Shown piece by piece: positions 52,813 to 63,906 of a stretch of 64,000 nucleotides of DNA; position 1 is the stretch's first letter; the number at the start of each line of letters is the position of its first letter. The notes under the pieces were generated by a model. The model had not been told where the DNA came from. It made no database searches and saw only the letters and a program-made list of their open reading frames with translations. Source of the DNA: Allomyces macrogynus ATCC 38327. Its lineage: Eukaryota; Blastocladiomycota; Blastocladiomycetes; Blastocladiales; Blastocladiaceae. The position numbers were made by a program, and so were the translations under genes. The stretch covers positions 415,896 to 479,895 of the forward strand of contig GG745353.1 of NCBI GenBank assembly GCA_000151295.1, written 5' to 3'.

Positions 52813-54683
52813 CTAAACTGCCGCTTCGGCCGTCGAGTTGCCGAGCGGACGGAACTTGAGCGGCATCGGCTTCTCGTTGGCAATTACCAAGTTGAAGACG
52901 AGGTCGGTGGGCGGCGGCGACGGCATGATCTCAAACTTGCGCAGCAAGTGCGCGAGGAACACGGTCATTTCCATTTCGGCGATGCGGCGGCCGACGCACA
53001 TGCGCGGGCTCGGGTGGAGAACGGAGAGAGTTGAGTGAGAGTTGCTGATAAATACTCAAGGGAGGGAAGTCGAACGTACCCGAACCCAAACGGCAACGAC
53101 GCAAACGGATGAATATCCTTGGCGCCCCACCGGTCCGGGTTGAACGACTCCGGGTCGGCAAAGTATTTGGGATCGTGGCTCATCACTTCGATACCAAACA
53201 AGACCTCGGTCCCCGCCGGGATCATGTACCCGCCCACGACCGTGTCGCGCGGAAGGAATCGGCTATTACTGGAAATGATCGCGTAGAGCCGCATCGACTC
53301 CTTGATCACGTTCTTCATGTACTTGAGCTTGGCGAGGTGGGACGCGTCCAGGTGCACATCCGGGTCAGCGCCAACGACCGCAATAATCTCGTTGCGCAGC
53401 TTCGTCTGCGCCTCCGGGTGCCGACTGAGCAGGTTCATAATGTTGAGCAACGTGCGCGAGGTTGTATCGATCCCGGCAAATAGCAAGTCGACGGCCGTCG
53501 TCAACATTTCGTCGCGCGTCAAGGTCGCGTCGCGTTGCAAGACGTGGCCGAGGAACGTGCCCTGCAACTTGGCCGGGTCTTTGGTGCTCTCGGAGAGCGT
53601 CGTGCTCATGATCTTGTTGGTCAAGTCCATCAACCGCTGCAGGGCCTTGAAGTGCTCGCGCGTGGAGGAGGTGAGCTGGTTGCGCCAGACAAACTCGGGC
53701 ATATTTAAGATGGGACCCGTCGAGGCAAACACGGTGTTGACGGCCTTGATCATGTCCATCGTGAACGGGTTCGGCTCGTCATCGAGCGCACCAAGTTTCT
53801 GACCGAGCACGATACCAGAGACGGCTGAGAACGGGTCCTCACGGTCAGAATCTGCGTCACAAAAGGCGCGCACAGAGTGGAGAAGGTCAACGTATCTTCG
53901 ATTGACCAGCGCATGACGAGATTGTCCATGGCAACGAGCTCCTCACCGGCAAGGGCTTGTGGCCCCGCACAGCGCAGCTCGTTCTCAATCAAGCCCATGA
54001 CCTGCACCGTCGGTGGGCCAAGCGTCGGGCAATACGCGAACGCGTTCTTGGGCGGGAAAATGGGTGTCTGGATTGCCGAGCGCAGCCGCTTCCACTCTTC
54101 GCCGTTTCTGCAAGCGAACCCCACGTTTGAGATCAGCTCCAGGTCAAAGCCTCCAAGACGTGAGGAGAAAGAAGAAAACATCAACGAATGGCAATACGTA
54201 CTCGAGCGGAACGCCCAGCGGCAGCTTATTCTGCGCCCGAAAGTACGCCCATGACGGAAGCGCGCGGCGCTCGGGCATCGGCCCCTCGTTGCGCAACGCG
54301 TCAGCGACCGCATCGGCATCTGTGATAAAAATCGTGTCCTTGTCGCTGCCCGGCGTGCGGAGCCGCACAATCGGCCCGTACTTGGCCGCGATCTTGCGCA
54401 GAATGAGGTGAAACTTTTGGCCCGTCTTGTTGGGCTCGAGGCGCGCAAACTCGAAACCCGACCCGATGATGGGCAGTACCGGCATGCGCGGGATCGCGTC
54501 AAACGGTTTGGGCGCGCCCGTTGTCGTGCGCGAGTCGGTCGAGGTCGGGATGGCGGGTTCCTTGAGAGGGGACGGCGGAATCGGGCAAGCGTGGGGAGTT
54601 GACGGAGGAGTCGTGACCGTGGTCGCTTTGGGACTGGGTACATGCGCGCAAAGCGTGATGACACCGTGATACGCTTCGCACAT
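52813..54683 (-). CDS. Cytochrome P450, array copy 5 (possibly defective)
   Basis: Exon blocks (minus) 54683-54202, 54107-53896, 53824-53080 and 53008-52813; 544 aa if spliced like the others. Hallmarks are intact: AAKYGPIVRLRTPG, NGEEWKRLRSAIQTPIFPPK, GIVLGQKLGALDDEPNP, LLFAGIDTTSRTLLNIMNLL, IKESMRLYAI, FNPDRWGAKDIHPF, FGFG-PRMCVGRRIAEMEM. Two anomalies. First, exon 2 keeps the family length of 212 nt, but the next base is A, not G, so the donor reads ATACGT instead of GTACGT. Second, a presequence-like start (MMLTRLPAAFARCAKRITVS, ATG at 54718) is one frame off; the in-frame ATG at 54683 gives a poorer N-terminus. It may be recently inactivated, use a rare AT-AG intron, or contain sequence errors. 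Confidence 0.7.
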
Positions 54684-54718
54684 CGTGCAAACGCGGCGGG
54701 CAGGCGAGTCAGCATCAT

Positions 54719-54964
54719 CGTGGGTGGTGGTCGTGGAGGTCTTGGTGTTGATGCAAGCAGCAGAGCGGTGGATAGGGATGAGCCTCGTCGAGAGCAGAAG
54801 GTCCAAGAACCTCAGTGCGCGTAGGCTACATCCAAACACGACTTGGCGTCGCTGATCGCTTGGAAAGCCGCAGCGCGTCGTTCACCTGTGCGTCGAGGAC
54901 GTGGAATCGTGAGCGGCCGGTCGTCTGCTTTCGGTACAAATTTTCACGCCAGTGCTGGCTCCCG
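54719..54964. other. Upstream region of P450 copy 5
   Basis: Presumed promoter or 5' region of copy 5. No other gene recognised. Confidence 0.4.
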
Positions 54965-55090
54965 AACGGCTGCGCCCGGACGGCGGCGCCCGAACGGCGG
55001 CGCCCGATCGGCTGCGCCCGAACGGCGGCGCCCGATCGGCTGCGCCCGATCGGCTGCGCCCGATCGGCTGCGCCCGACCAGCTGCGCGCG
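54965..55090. repeat. 14-bp minisatellite, nine units
   Basis: Nine tandem 14-bp units of consensus atcggctgcgcccg, alternating with aacggcggcgcccg. The last unit is degenerate. The units line up exactly with no spacers. It lies between the P450 array and the CpG-poor block. Confidence 0.9.
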
Positions 55091-55299
55091 CGCTGCCTGA
55101 CTGTGGCTTGCTGGTGGCTTGTCTTGATGTTTGTGGCATTCAGTCGACTCACTTCCCGCTGCACCGCGTCATTTCGTGTCCGTTCCGCTTCACGACTGCG
55201 TCACTTCCACCAACGTCACACCGTTGATGTCAACGACATCGTCGACCAAACCCGTGCCGCGCCATGGATCGTGTCGTTCTAGCAGAATCTACCCGCAGT

Positions 55300-58200
55300 G
55301 TAAGGCTATGTTGCCCACTATGCAACTTGGAAGCAGGGCTGCCTCATCCTCCTTGCTGCCAGCAAACCTGGCTGCTGCTGCCACATTCATGCTTTCAACA
55401 AGCATGCTCAAGCTGCAGGAGATTTTTTTCATGAACCATGCAATGCAAGAAGTGCAGCACCATGCCATCTACACATGCCTGCTCATGATCAAGTCCAACA
55501 AGATTGCCAGCCAAATCTTTGGCAAGTTGCCCTGAACCATAAATTAATGGGGAAACCAGTATGACATGGGCAAGGACATGCTTACATGCTGCAAGCAGCT
55601 TGATGCAATCTACTGCAAGTACATGGCGCCCAAGTGCAAGTGGATATATGACTGGTTTATGGAAAACCTGATGTCCTGCCTCTATGAGTGTGTGTTTGCA
55701 CATGTGGAGTGCTGGCACAAGACAGTGTCAGCTTCCTCAATCTGGGACATCATGCACTTGATGAAGCTGACATTCAAGGTGTGTGTGCGTGCATGCTTTG
55801 CGATTCTTTCAGTCTGTTTGGTGGGGACTGACTGGATCTTTGTCACCTTGGCCAGACAATTGAAAAGCACATGATCCAAATGTGCATGGTTGAGGTCCTC
55901 TATCAACCTGCTCAAGTGGACCCTTCTCTCACTGCTATTTACTGACGAGGTGTCATTTGACAACCATGCGATGTTTTGGGAGCATGGTTGGGGGCAGCAG
56001 GAGGAGGCTCTACATGTGATCAGCTGCTACCATCACCTTCCACATGCATCCTGCCTCTGCTTCTTGGGTGTTGACAGTCTCTTGTATATCATTGTCACCA
56101 ACAGCACATTTAACTGGAATAGTTTTATAGATGTGTGCTGTTCCCTTGTCAAAACCCACAATGTGCAGGTGTACCCCAGGTACAGATCCATTTGGATCAT
56201 GGACAATTCACATCCACCTGGACATCCCTTTCTACCATTGCTCAGTCAGCCTTTTTCCCCTCTACCTTGCTCCTTTCTGCCTGTTCTACAACCCAATTGA
56301 AATCCTCTTCAGCCAGGTCAAGCTGCAGCTCAAGAAGTGGAACCTAAGCAACATTCGCCACAGCTGTGAACTTCAAAAGCCACATCCTTGATGTCCTGTC
56401 TGAGTTTCAGCACAACAACATCTGAATTGCATGCTTCACGCCCAGCACAATGTCAAATGACCACAACAAACTCACCCTTCAACAACACTGCACATCAGTT
56501 CATCACACTTTATACCTTCACTGTCTCCAGGATCCTCCTCATCTGAGTTGTGGTCGACATCATGCTGATTAGGGGCACTCAACACAGTCTGTCATGTGCA
56601 GAACATCATTGAGCTCCAGCAGCACTAGGCTCACATTCACCAGCTCTCACAGCTGAGAAAATCTTGTCCTGATGCCTGTGGAACCCCTCAAGCACCTGCA
56701 TCTTGAACACAGCCAGGTTCTGAGACATCTGGTCAAGGCTCATGACTGACAGCTAGGAGCTGTGACATATGATGAGGGCCACATGGTCAATGACTTTCAT
56801 TGCTTCACATGTCAAGAAACACTGGATTGCAGCTGGCAGCAGCAGCTTCAGCACAGCCTCCAGGATCAGGTCCTGCTTGTTGTTGTTGTGCAACAACTGC
56901 ATGGCCCATGCCCAGGACCCAGCCTCATTGTCGCCCCATCAGTGGCAGTGACACTGCAGCAGGCCAGCAACAACCATTTGGTTGTGCTCATCAGTGAACC
57001 CACTGCAACTGGTCAGCATTACTGGGAAGCACTGCTGACACAAGCTCCTTGGTCTTGATATGCAGCCCAAACCACATCAGCTTGATCTTGAGCCCACACC
57101 TGGCCATGCCTTTAAGCATCCAGTCAGTCAGAGGCTCTACATTTATGAGGGAGGCAATGGCATTCAGTCAGCAAGGCAACATGTTCAAACAGTCAATGTA
57201 GATGGAGACACATATGCTTGCCAAAGCCTGGGATGTTGGGTGTGCTGCACAGGAGTTTGTTTGTTGCCTTGCCACAGGAAATCAAGAAGTAGCTCCTCAT
57301 TTAGTTGAGCGTCTTAGTCCTGGCCAAGTTGACTGACCAAACAGTGCACTGTGTGGTCAGATTGATGTGTGATGGCAACCCCCTTCACAAATGCACCATA
57401 ATAGCCCACATGTGTTTGCACATCTGAATGACACTCAACCCAGTCCATGACCAGTTGGGCAGGGTTTCATACAGGAATCAGCCCACCATGTCAGTGTCCA
57501 CTTGCCATAAGTACAAAGCAGCATGGCTGCACATGAAGTGGATCATGTAGACAACAGCCATTGCTGCACTACCACACCCATTGCCCTGCATGGTGGTGGT
57601 GGGAGCTCAGGAGGGGGTGGAGTGTTGAAGGCAAGTGGCAACAGCTCACACTCCAAGTCGTCCCAGTCAGTAGCAGTGCCAGATGGCAGACCAGCACAAG
57701 CAGCATTGTGGATCAGATCAACTGGCCACAGCCTGTGCCAGATGGACGCATTGCTGGCACTGTATGGGGTGGGGACACTGGCATGCAGCCATGGTGGTGG
57801 CAGCTGCAACAGCGTGTGGGTCCCCAGGCATGGGGAATAGAGCAGGCATAGCATTAGCAGTGGAGACTGTGACAGCAGCAGTGGTGGCAGCACATGGGTC
57901 GCCTGGCATGTAGCAGCTGCAGTAGTGGCAATCACAGCCACACATGGGTCTCCAGGTGGGATGATCAGTGTGGGTCTAGACACAGTGACAACCTTGTGCC
58001 TGAGCATGACAGGAACAGTCCTGATCATCACAGTCAGGATGGCAGCAGTGGCATTGTGGATGCCCATGGCACTGCTGGACACCAGGAAGATGCTATTGTT
58101 GGTTCTGCCAGCAAAAGTGGGCATGCCCAAGTGTGGGGACAGCATAACAATGTGACAGACCCTGGTTGCCAGGTCAACAAACACTTGGTGCTCCACACAT

Positions 58201-59455
58201 GGCTGTAACTGTGCGTGAAAGTGTGTCCTGCATGCAGGTTACCAGCAGCTGCAGGTGGCCCAATTGAGAACAGCAGTGGGCTACTGGGGAGGGAGGTGGG
58301 GGCAGTCAACAGCATGCTGCTGATCAAGGCCAGTGATGTGTTGAAACTAGTGGCAGCAGGCACAGGGAGACCTGAGCTGGTGGTGGCAACAGTGCTGAGG
58401 CCATGGGCTGTTGATAATGTGGCCAGGGCCATGAGTGCACAGCAGTGGGTCATTGCTTGGGCTGCAGCATCAGTGTGGGGCAGGTTCATAGTGGAGCAGG
58501 GCAGGTTCATGGTGGCATGGGTTAGTAGTTTGCAGCCAGTCAGGCATGCTGGTGTTGGTTGACAGTTGAGAGGGTGCATCACAATGTCATCATGGTTGGT
58601 GACAACAACACAGGTGTGCAGCAGGTTGACAATGGTGGTTGAGTCAATGATGACATGTGCAGAGGAGCAGCCACAGAGGACAGAAGGCTGACAAGACAGG
58701 GATGTGCGCTTGACAATTGATTGATGATGGAAGGCAATCACAAGGGTGGTCAGAAGACCCTGTCACAATGCTCAGGCAGAGGGTCAGGTGGGGGAGGAGC
58801 TCCACTTGGGCTGACAAAGCTTCACTGGAGACACAATATCTCCATGCACAGCATGACAGGCAGCTCTCTCTCATGTTGGGCGCCACAGATTGTGGAGGGA
58901 CTGTAAGAGATCAAGCTGCACATGACCACATTACACAGCAAACTCCAAGCATGACACTCTCTAGGCTGCAGGTGCTCAACTGGAGACCCAAGTCCATGCT
59001 GCCAAAAATCCTCCCAGACACTGACACCTTGTTGATAGTATTAGCAGTCATGCCAATTGTCAAGAAAACACTTTCCACTTATTGTTGAGCATACAGCCCT
59101 TGGGCTGTGTCATCTCAAGGCACAGGCTGGGGAGACTGCTGGCCATGTCAAAAAAACTTGGTGGACACCATTGCTGGGCAATTGAAGCTGAGCTCCTTTG
59201 ACCAGGCGTTCATGGTGACAGGCAGTGGCACAAGCAAAATGACTTTTGAACATGATGAAGCAAGGCCATGTCAGTCTGATCAGTTTGGCAGTTTTGAAGA
59301 GCAAGAAACAACTTTGATGCAATCCCTGGTTGTCAACTTGCATGGAATGAATTTTGGACTAAGGTGATGTTAAGTACCAGATTGGTGCCAGCTCCACCAC
59401 ACCATGTGTGCCTTGTGTAATGTTGAGCTCTGAACACTTGCTGCAAGCCTAGGGT
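55300..59455. mobile_element. CpG-depleted transposon graveyard
   Basis: Over about 4.1 kb CpG almost vanishes (for example one CpG in about 340 nt at 55.34-55.68 kb), while TpG and CpA are in excess. GC falls and both edges are sharp against CpG-rich flanks. It contains a broken DDE transposase (55690-56390). The remaining 3 kb (56.4-59.4 kb) carries only degenerate open frames rich in His, Ser, Thr and Ala, with no family recognised. No terminal inverted repeats were found by eye. The pattern is what deamination of methylated CpG in silenced elements produces. Confidence 0.7.
55690..56390 (+). pseudogene. Broken Tc1/mariner-like (DDE_3) transposase
   Basis: Catalytic-core motifs are readable in order: FTDEVSF (first Asp at 55944-55946), WIMDNSH (second Asp at 56202-56204) and FYNPIEILFSQVK (Glu at about 56299). 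The spacing of the last two, about 32 residues, fits a DD32-34E-type Tc1/mariner/IS630 core. The last two lie in different frames (97 nt apart), so at least one indel separates them. Upstream, SASSIWDIMHLMKLTFK resembles the helix-turn-helix linker of the same family in another frame. The element is dead. Confidence 0.7.
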
Positions 59456-60116
59456 CTCGTTTGTAGCGTGAGAAGCAGTGAGAAGCAATCCAAAAAACGG
59501 CCCCTGATCCAGAGGAATCCAGAAAACCAGATGTTGCATCTCTCCTGACACAGTCCACCCGGTGGCACATACGCAATCGCGATTAGAGTCAACGTGCTGC
59601 TACACTGTGCGTGTGCGTCATGCGCACGTGCGGCTCGTTCGCCAAGAGCACTGGGCCAGGCACTTGCCTGGAGCGCGATGCGGCGCCACCAAAGCCGCAG
59701 AACGCTCGAAGCACGAAGGAAGCGAAAGAACCTGGCTGCGCCACCCACCTGGAATGACATGGCTTGCATAGCAGGCAAAGACGTCGCGACCAACCAGTCC
59801 TAGTGTCAATGCTGCCCATCGCTCCATCGCTGCCGTCGTTCGCTTTCGCTCGCTCGCTCTCGACGGGTTCTCCGCCGCACGACTTGCAGCTTGCATCAGC
59901 ACCGCACTTGCTGCAACGCGCGCGCTCGACCGGCCTGCACCCGCCGCCCAGCACCGTTCTTGAAGCCAATCAACCAGCTGCAACGAGGCCTAGCTGCAAT
60001 TAGGAGCAACCACTTGGACCCGACTCGTGCAAGTACCTTGGTCAGTCGCTGTTCGCCAGCACCAGCAATTCCCGTTACGACAACCACTGATCCGCGCCGT
60101 CTCTCGTCTCGTAGCC
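59456..60116. promoter_or_regulatory. Upstream region of the CTL gene
   Basis: CpG-rich again, 660 bp. Presumed promoter and 5' UTR of the CTL gene. Open frames are Arg/Ala-rich noise. Confidence 0.4.
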
Positions 60117-62229
60117 ATGAGCTATCCGCAGTACCCGCCCCAGCAGCAGGGCGCCTACCCGCAGCCGGGCCAGCAGCCGGCCTACCCGCCGCAACAGCAG
60201 CAGTACCCGCCCCAGCAACCGTACGGGCAACAGCCGTACGGCCAGCAGCAGCAGTACCCGCCTCAGGCCCAGCCGTCGCCCTATGGCGGCTACCAGCAGC
60301 AGCAGCCGCCCGGCCCGGCATACCCGCCGCAACAGGAGCAGCAGCAAGGATACCCGATGCAGAACGACCCGGGTAAGGCCTACCAGGCCGCGCCGCCCGT
60401 CGTGCCACCCGGCTACGATTCGGGCATGGGGTCGGGCAACCCCGTCTACACGACGCCGCCCAATGCGCCCGCTCGTTTTTCGCCTCCAAGCGGCCCTCAG
60501 GACCTCTGGGCGGCCATTCTGTGGCTCGTACAACTCGGGGGCTTCGTGGCACTCGCGGCCATCTCCATGTCCAAGGTGAACCTGGCCACTATGACCCTCA
60601 AGTCCGCGCCCGTCACGGCGACGCCGACGCCGACGCGCGCCAAGGCCACGCCCACACCCACGCGCCTGTCTGGCTCGTCGTCTAACAGCGATGATCTCGA
60701 CATTGACACGTCGGCCATCACGGCCATGGTCGTCAGTGCCGTCGCGGGCGGCGCTCTGTCGATTTGCTACCTGCTCGCGATGCGCCGGTTCCCCAAGAAG
60801 CTTATCACGTTCACGTTCTGGCTCTCGGTCGCCTACTTTATTGCTCTTGGCATCTTCTCGTTCCTGTTCACTCGGTACGTTGAGCTGTTCTTGTCTCCAC
60901 CGAGCGGATCAACGATCGCTGACCTCCCGCCCTCCATTTAGCGCCATTTGGACCGGTATCGTCTGCCTCGTCATTGCCGTCCTCTACATGATGGTCTGGA
61001 GGTACGTTCAATCGCTTTTTCTCGTTATCCAAGTCACGAGTGATTACGCTCCGTCGCCACCCACCTGACCCCGCATTTTTTTTTTTTTTTTTGAAACAAC
61101 TCAGGTCGTACAAAACTCGCATTCCGTTTGCCTCCGTCATGCTCTCAACTGTCGCGGACGTGACCTCCAAGTATTCGGGCACAGTTTTCGCCGCGTTAAT
61201 CGGCCTCATCTTCCAGCTCGCCTACGTCGTCTTCTGGGCTGTGGCCGTCCTGACTTGCTCCATCTACTTTGGCAAGTTCAACGACAACACCGCAACGACG
61301 ACGACCCGCACCGTGAACGGGCGTACGACGACCACGACCAACGACAGCATGCCGCCGCTCATGTACCTGCTCTTCTTCTTTTTGCTCTTCAGCTACTACT
61401 GGACGGCGCAAGTGCTCAAAAACATTGTGCACGTGACGGTCTCGGGCGTGTTTGCCTCCTTCTTTTTCCTGTCGGGTTCGCCGCAGGGCATGCCGTCGAG
61501 CCCGACGTTTGGCGCCTGGAAGCGCGCCGTGACCACGTCGTTTGGGTCGATTTGCTTTGGCAGTCTGATCATTGCATTGATCCAGACGGTGCGCGCCATC
61601 TTGCGCAACGCGCAGTCAGACACAGACTCGCCCGTCGGCGCGTTCTTGCTGTGCTGCATTGAGTGCCTGCTCGCGTGGATCGAAGGGCTCGTCGAGTACT
61701 TCAACGTCTACGGTTCATATTTTCTCGTTTCCGCTCTCACTGCGTTTCCTTGCCAACGCTGACCCTTCCCCACCCACCCACCTACTTAGCCTTTACGCAG
61801 GTCGCCATCTACGGCAAGCCCTTCTGCCGTGCGGCCAAGGACACGTGGACGATGATCAAGGACCGCGGCGTCGACGCCATCATCAACGACGACCTGATTG
61901 GCAACGTGCTCGGGTTCGGTTCCGTGCTCATTGGCGGCATCACGCTCCTCATTGGGTGGCTCGTCTTCCTCGTGGGCCGCGCCGCTGACAAGTCGGCCTT
62001 GACCTCGGGCACGACCATGTCGGCGGGCCTGATCATTGTCCTGGTCGTGTCGTTCTTGATGGGCATTGTCGTCTTCAACCTGATTGCCGAAGTCATCAAC
62101 TCAGGCGTCGCGACCATTTTCGTGTGCATTGCCGAGGATCCGAACGCACTGCGTGCGACCAAGCCCGAGCTCTGGGAGGAGATTCGCCGGACCTACCCGG
62201 AGGCCGCCTTTGTCAACATGTACTCGTAA
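60117..62229 (+). CDS. PNS1: Choline transporter-like protein (CTL/SLC44, Pns1 type)
   Basis: Exons 60117-60874, 60942-61001, 61105-61712 and 61790-62229; 621 aa. Introns are 67, 103 and 77 nt; the second ends in a 14-T tract. The first 120 residues are a Tyr-Pro-Gln-rich cytoplasmic tail with repeated YPPQQ and YGQQ units. A multi-pass membrane domain of about ten segments follows: LWAAILWLVQLGGFVALAAI, then IWTGIVCLVIAVLYMMVW, LIGLIFQLAYVVFWAVAVL, LMYLLFFFLLFSYYWTAQVL. The family motifs HVTVSGVFASFFF, FGSICFGSLIIALIQTVR, CLLAWIEGLVEYFNVYAFTQVAIYG and FCRAAKDTW are conserved. The C-terminus ends ELWEEIRRTYPEA. Yeast Pns1 is a plasma-membrane protein; CTL proteins carry choline or related amines in animals. 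Substrate here not shown. Confidence 0.92.
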
Positions 62230-63189
62230 GCGACTCCGCGCGGGTGGATGCATGTGTGCGGGTGGGATATTTTTGTTGCTTGCCTTCGTTGTATCGCATC
62301 TTTTTTGGTTGCTTTTGATCTCCACTAGCACGCCATTTCTTTGCGGCCCGGTTTTGACCTCGTTTTTTGCTTTCTTGCCTCGGTCTTTTCGCAACGCCCC
62401 TTATCTCGGTGACAACGGCCAATTTGTTCCTTCCGTCTGTGTTGCCCGTGTTGAATGCAGTTCTATCGTCGATTGCGGGCGACGCGACTGGCTGGTTTCT
62501 TTTCCTCAGAGCAAATAGAGCAAATAGCAGCCAACACGGCGCCCGCGCGCTCAGTGATTCTCAGCGTGATGGTTGCGCTTGGCCAAAGACAAGCACGCGC
62601 GCGCGCACTGAACAATCCACGACACAGAAAATGAACTATGTTTCCCCTCGCATGGAGGACCTTGCCATGCTCGAGATCGCTGTTTCGCCACAACGACGGC
62701 GAGAGGGCGCGCTCATCGGCCCGCAAGCAGCTCATGAGCGAAGTTCATGGCCTTTCATCTCCGACGCGCGTTTACGCCGCGTCCGTTGCCACACTGGCGC
62801 GTTTTACCGAGAATTTGAGCTTCTCATGCCCGTGGTTCGCTTCTTTACCCGCTAGCTTCACGCCAGGGGGATAAAAACTTGCGCTTCACCATGGCGTGCA
62901 TCAGATTCGAAACAGGCGGAAGGGACTGTTTCGCCACTCTCGCACCTCCAACCTGTGCTCGTCAATCACTTGGTGTTGCCAATAAAGTCCACCGGACCGC
63001 GGCCGGTGGGCGCGGGGATGCTCATTGATACTTGACCACCGTGGTGGCCGACAGGAAACGACGAGGGCTCGTGGACAAGAACATGAGTATCTTTTCTTCT
63101 GCTGCAGTGAACAACGTCGACGACAAGAATAGACAAGACGCTCGCGAACCATACCCGTATAGACGACAACCAGCTCGACGACAACTGTG
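62230..63189. other. Intergenic region after the CTL gene
   Basis: About 960 bp. T-rich 3' flank of CTL, then no recognisable gene. Confidence 0.5.
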
Positions 63190-63906
63190 ATGCCGCCCGC
63201 TGCCGATCCCATCCCGAGCCCGCCAGCCATGACCGGCGCCATCTGCCGGCTGCCCAACTCGCGCACGACCTCGACCGTCGTCTCGTCGACCGACTCGACC
63301 GGCTTCAGCGGGATCCTTGCTCTTGCCCGCATCACCCCGCCGCCACGCCGGTTGGCGAATATCGCGCCACGGCCGGCGGTCACGCTCTTACCGCCGTCGC
63401 CCGATGCCGACACGGTGATTGACCACCGGCTCTCGCGCAATGGTGGCGCCACGTCGATCCCGTTGACTCCACGTATTCCACTGCTTGATCCGAGCCGTGA
63501 TCCGGACGCCGCGACCCGGACGCGGGCCCCACCGCCGGCCGCGCTCCAGATCCCGTTCCCAAATCCCGCGTACGGCGGCCCCGCACTGGGCCACAACTCG
63601 CCCGTCTCGGCGGGGATCAGCTCATCGCACGAAACGTTGCAGCACGAGCCGGCCTCGTCGCCCGCCGCGTTTCTCCACCAGGACACGGCGCCGTTGCTCC
63701 ACCCAACACCGGCCCCCGCCGCGAGGGACGCCGACGATGTCGACGACGACCGCACGACGCGACTCACGCTGCGGTTCTCGACGATCACAAGTCTGTTCTC
63801 CAAGCCCCCACCAGCACCAAAACCCGGTCGCGCAACGCACGTCGTCTCGTTCCCGCTTCCCTCCCTCATCCCATCCACCCACATCCCCGCGTCGCTCGCG
63901 CCATAA
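63190..63906 (+). CDS. Low-complexity hypothetical ORF
   Basis: A 238-aa frame starts at ATG 63190 and is Pro/Ala/Ser/Thr-rich, with short structured-looking bits (GFSGILALARI, ALQIPFPNPAYGGPALGH, TRLTLRFSTITSLF). No domain is recognised and no paralogue is in the window. The opposite strand is also open for much of this length, common in GC-rich DNA, so the call is weak. It may be the first exon of a gene continuing past the window. Confidence 0.35.
   Translation: MPPAADPIPSPPAMTGAICRLPNSRTTSTVVSSTDSTGFSGILALARITPPPRRLANIAPRPAVTLLPPSPDADTVIDHRLSRNGGATSIPLTPRIPLLDPSRDPDAATRTRAPPPAALQIPFPNPAYGGPALGHNSPVSAGISSSHETLQHEPASSPAAFLHQDTAPLLHPTPAPAARDADDVDDDRTTRLTLRFSTITSLFSKPPPAPKPGRATHVVSFPLPSLIPSTHIPASLAP

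Noticed and set aside
41187..54683. A secondary-metabolite gene cluster
   Set aside because: Only P450s and a housekeeping NIF3 gene are present; no synthase, transporter or regulator lies nearby, so this is a tandem paralogue array.
54965..55090. CRISPR-like array
   Set aside because: Units are contiguous 14-mers without spacers, in a eukaryotic genome; it is a minisatellite.
62901..63884. 327-codon minus-strand ORF near the right end
   Set aside because: Gly/Ser-rich with no domain; the plus-strand frame is slightly more plausible, and neither is strong.
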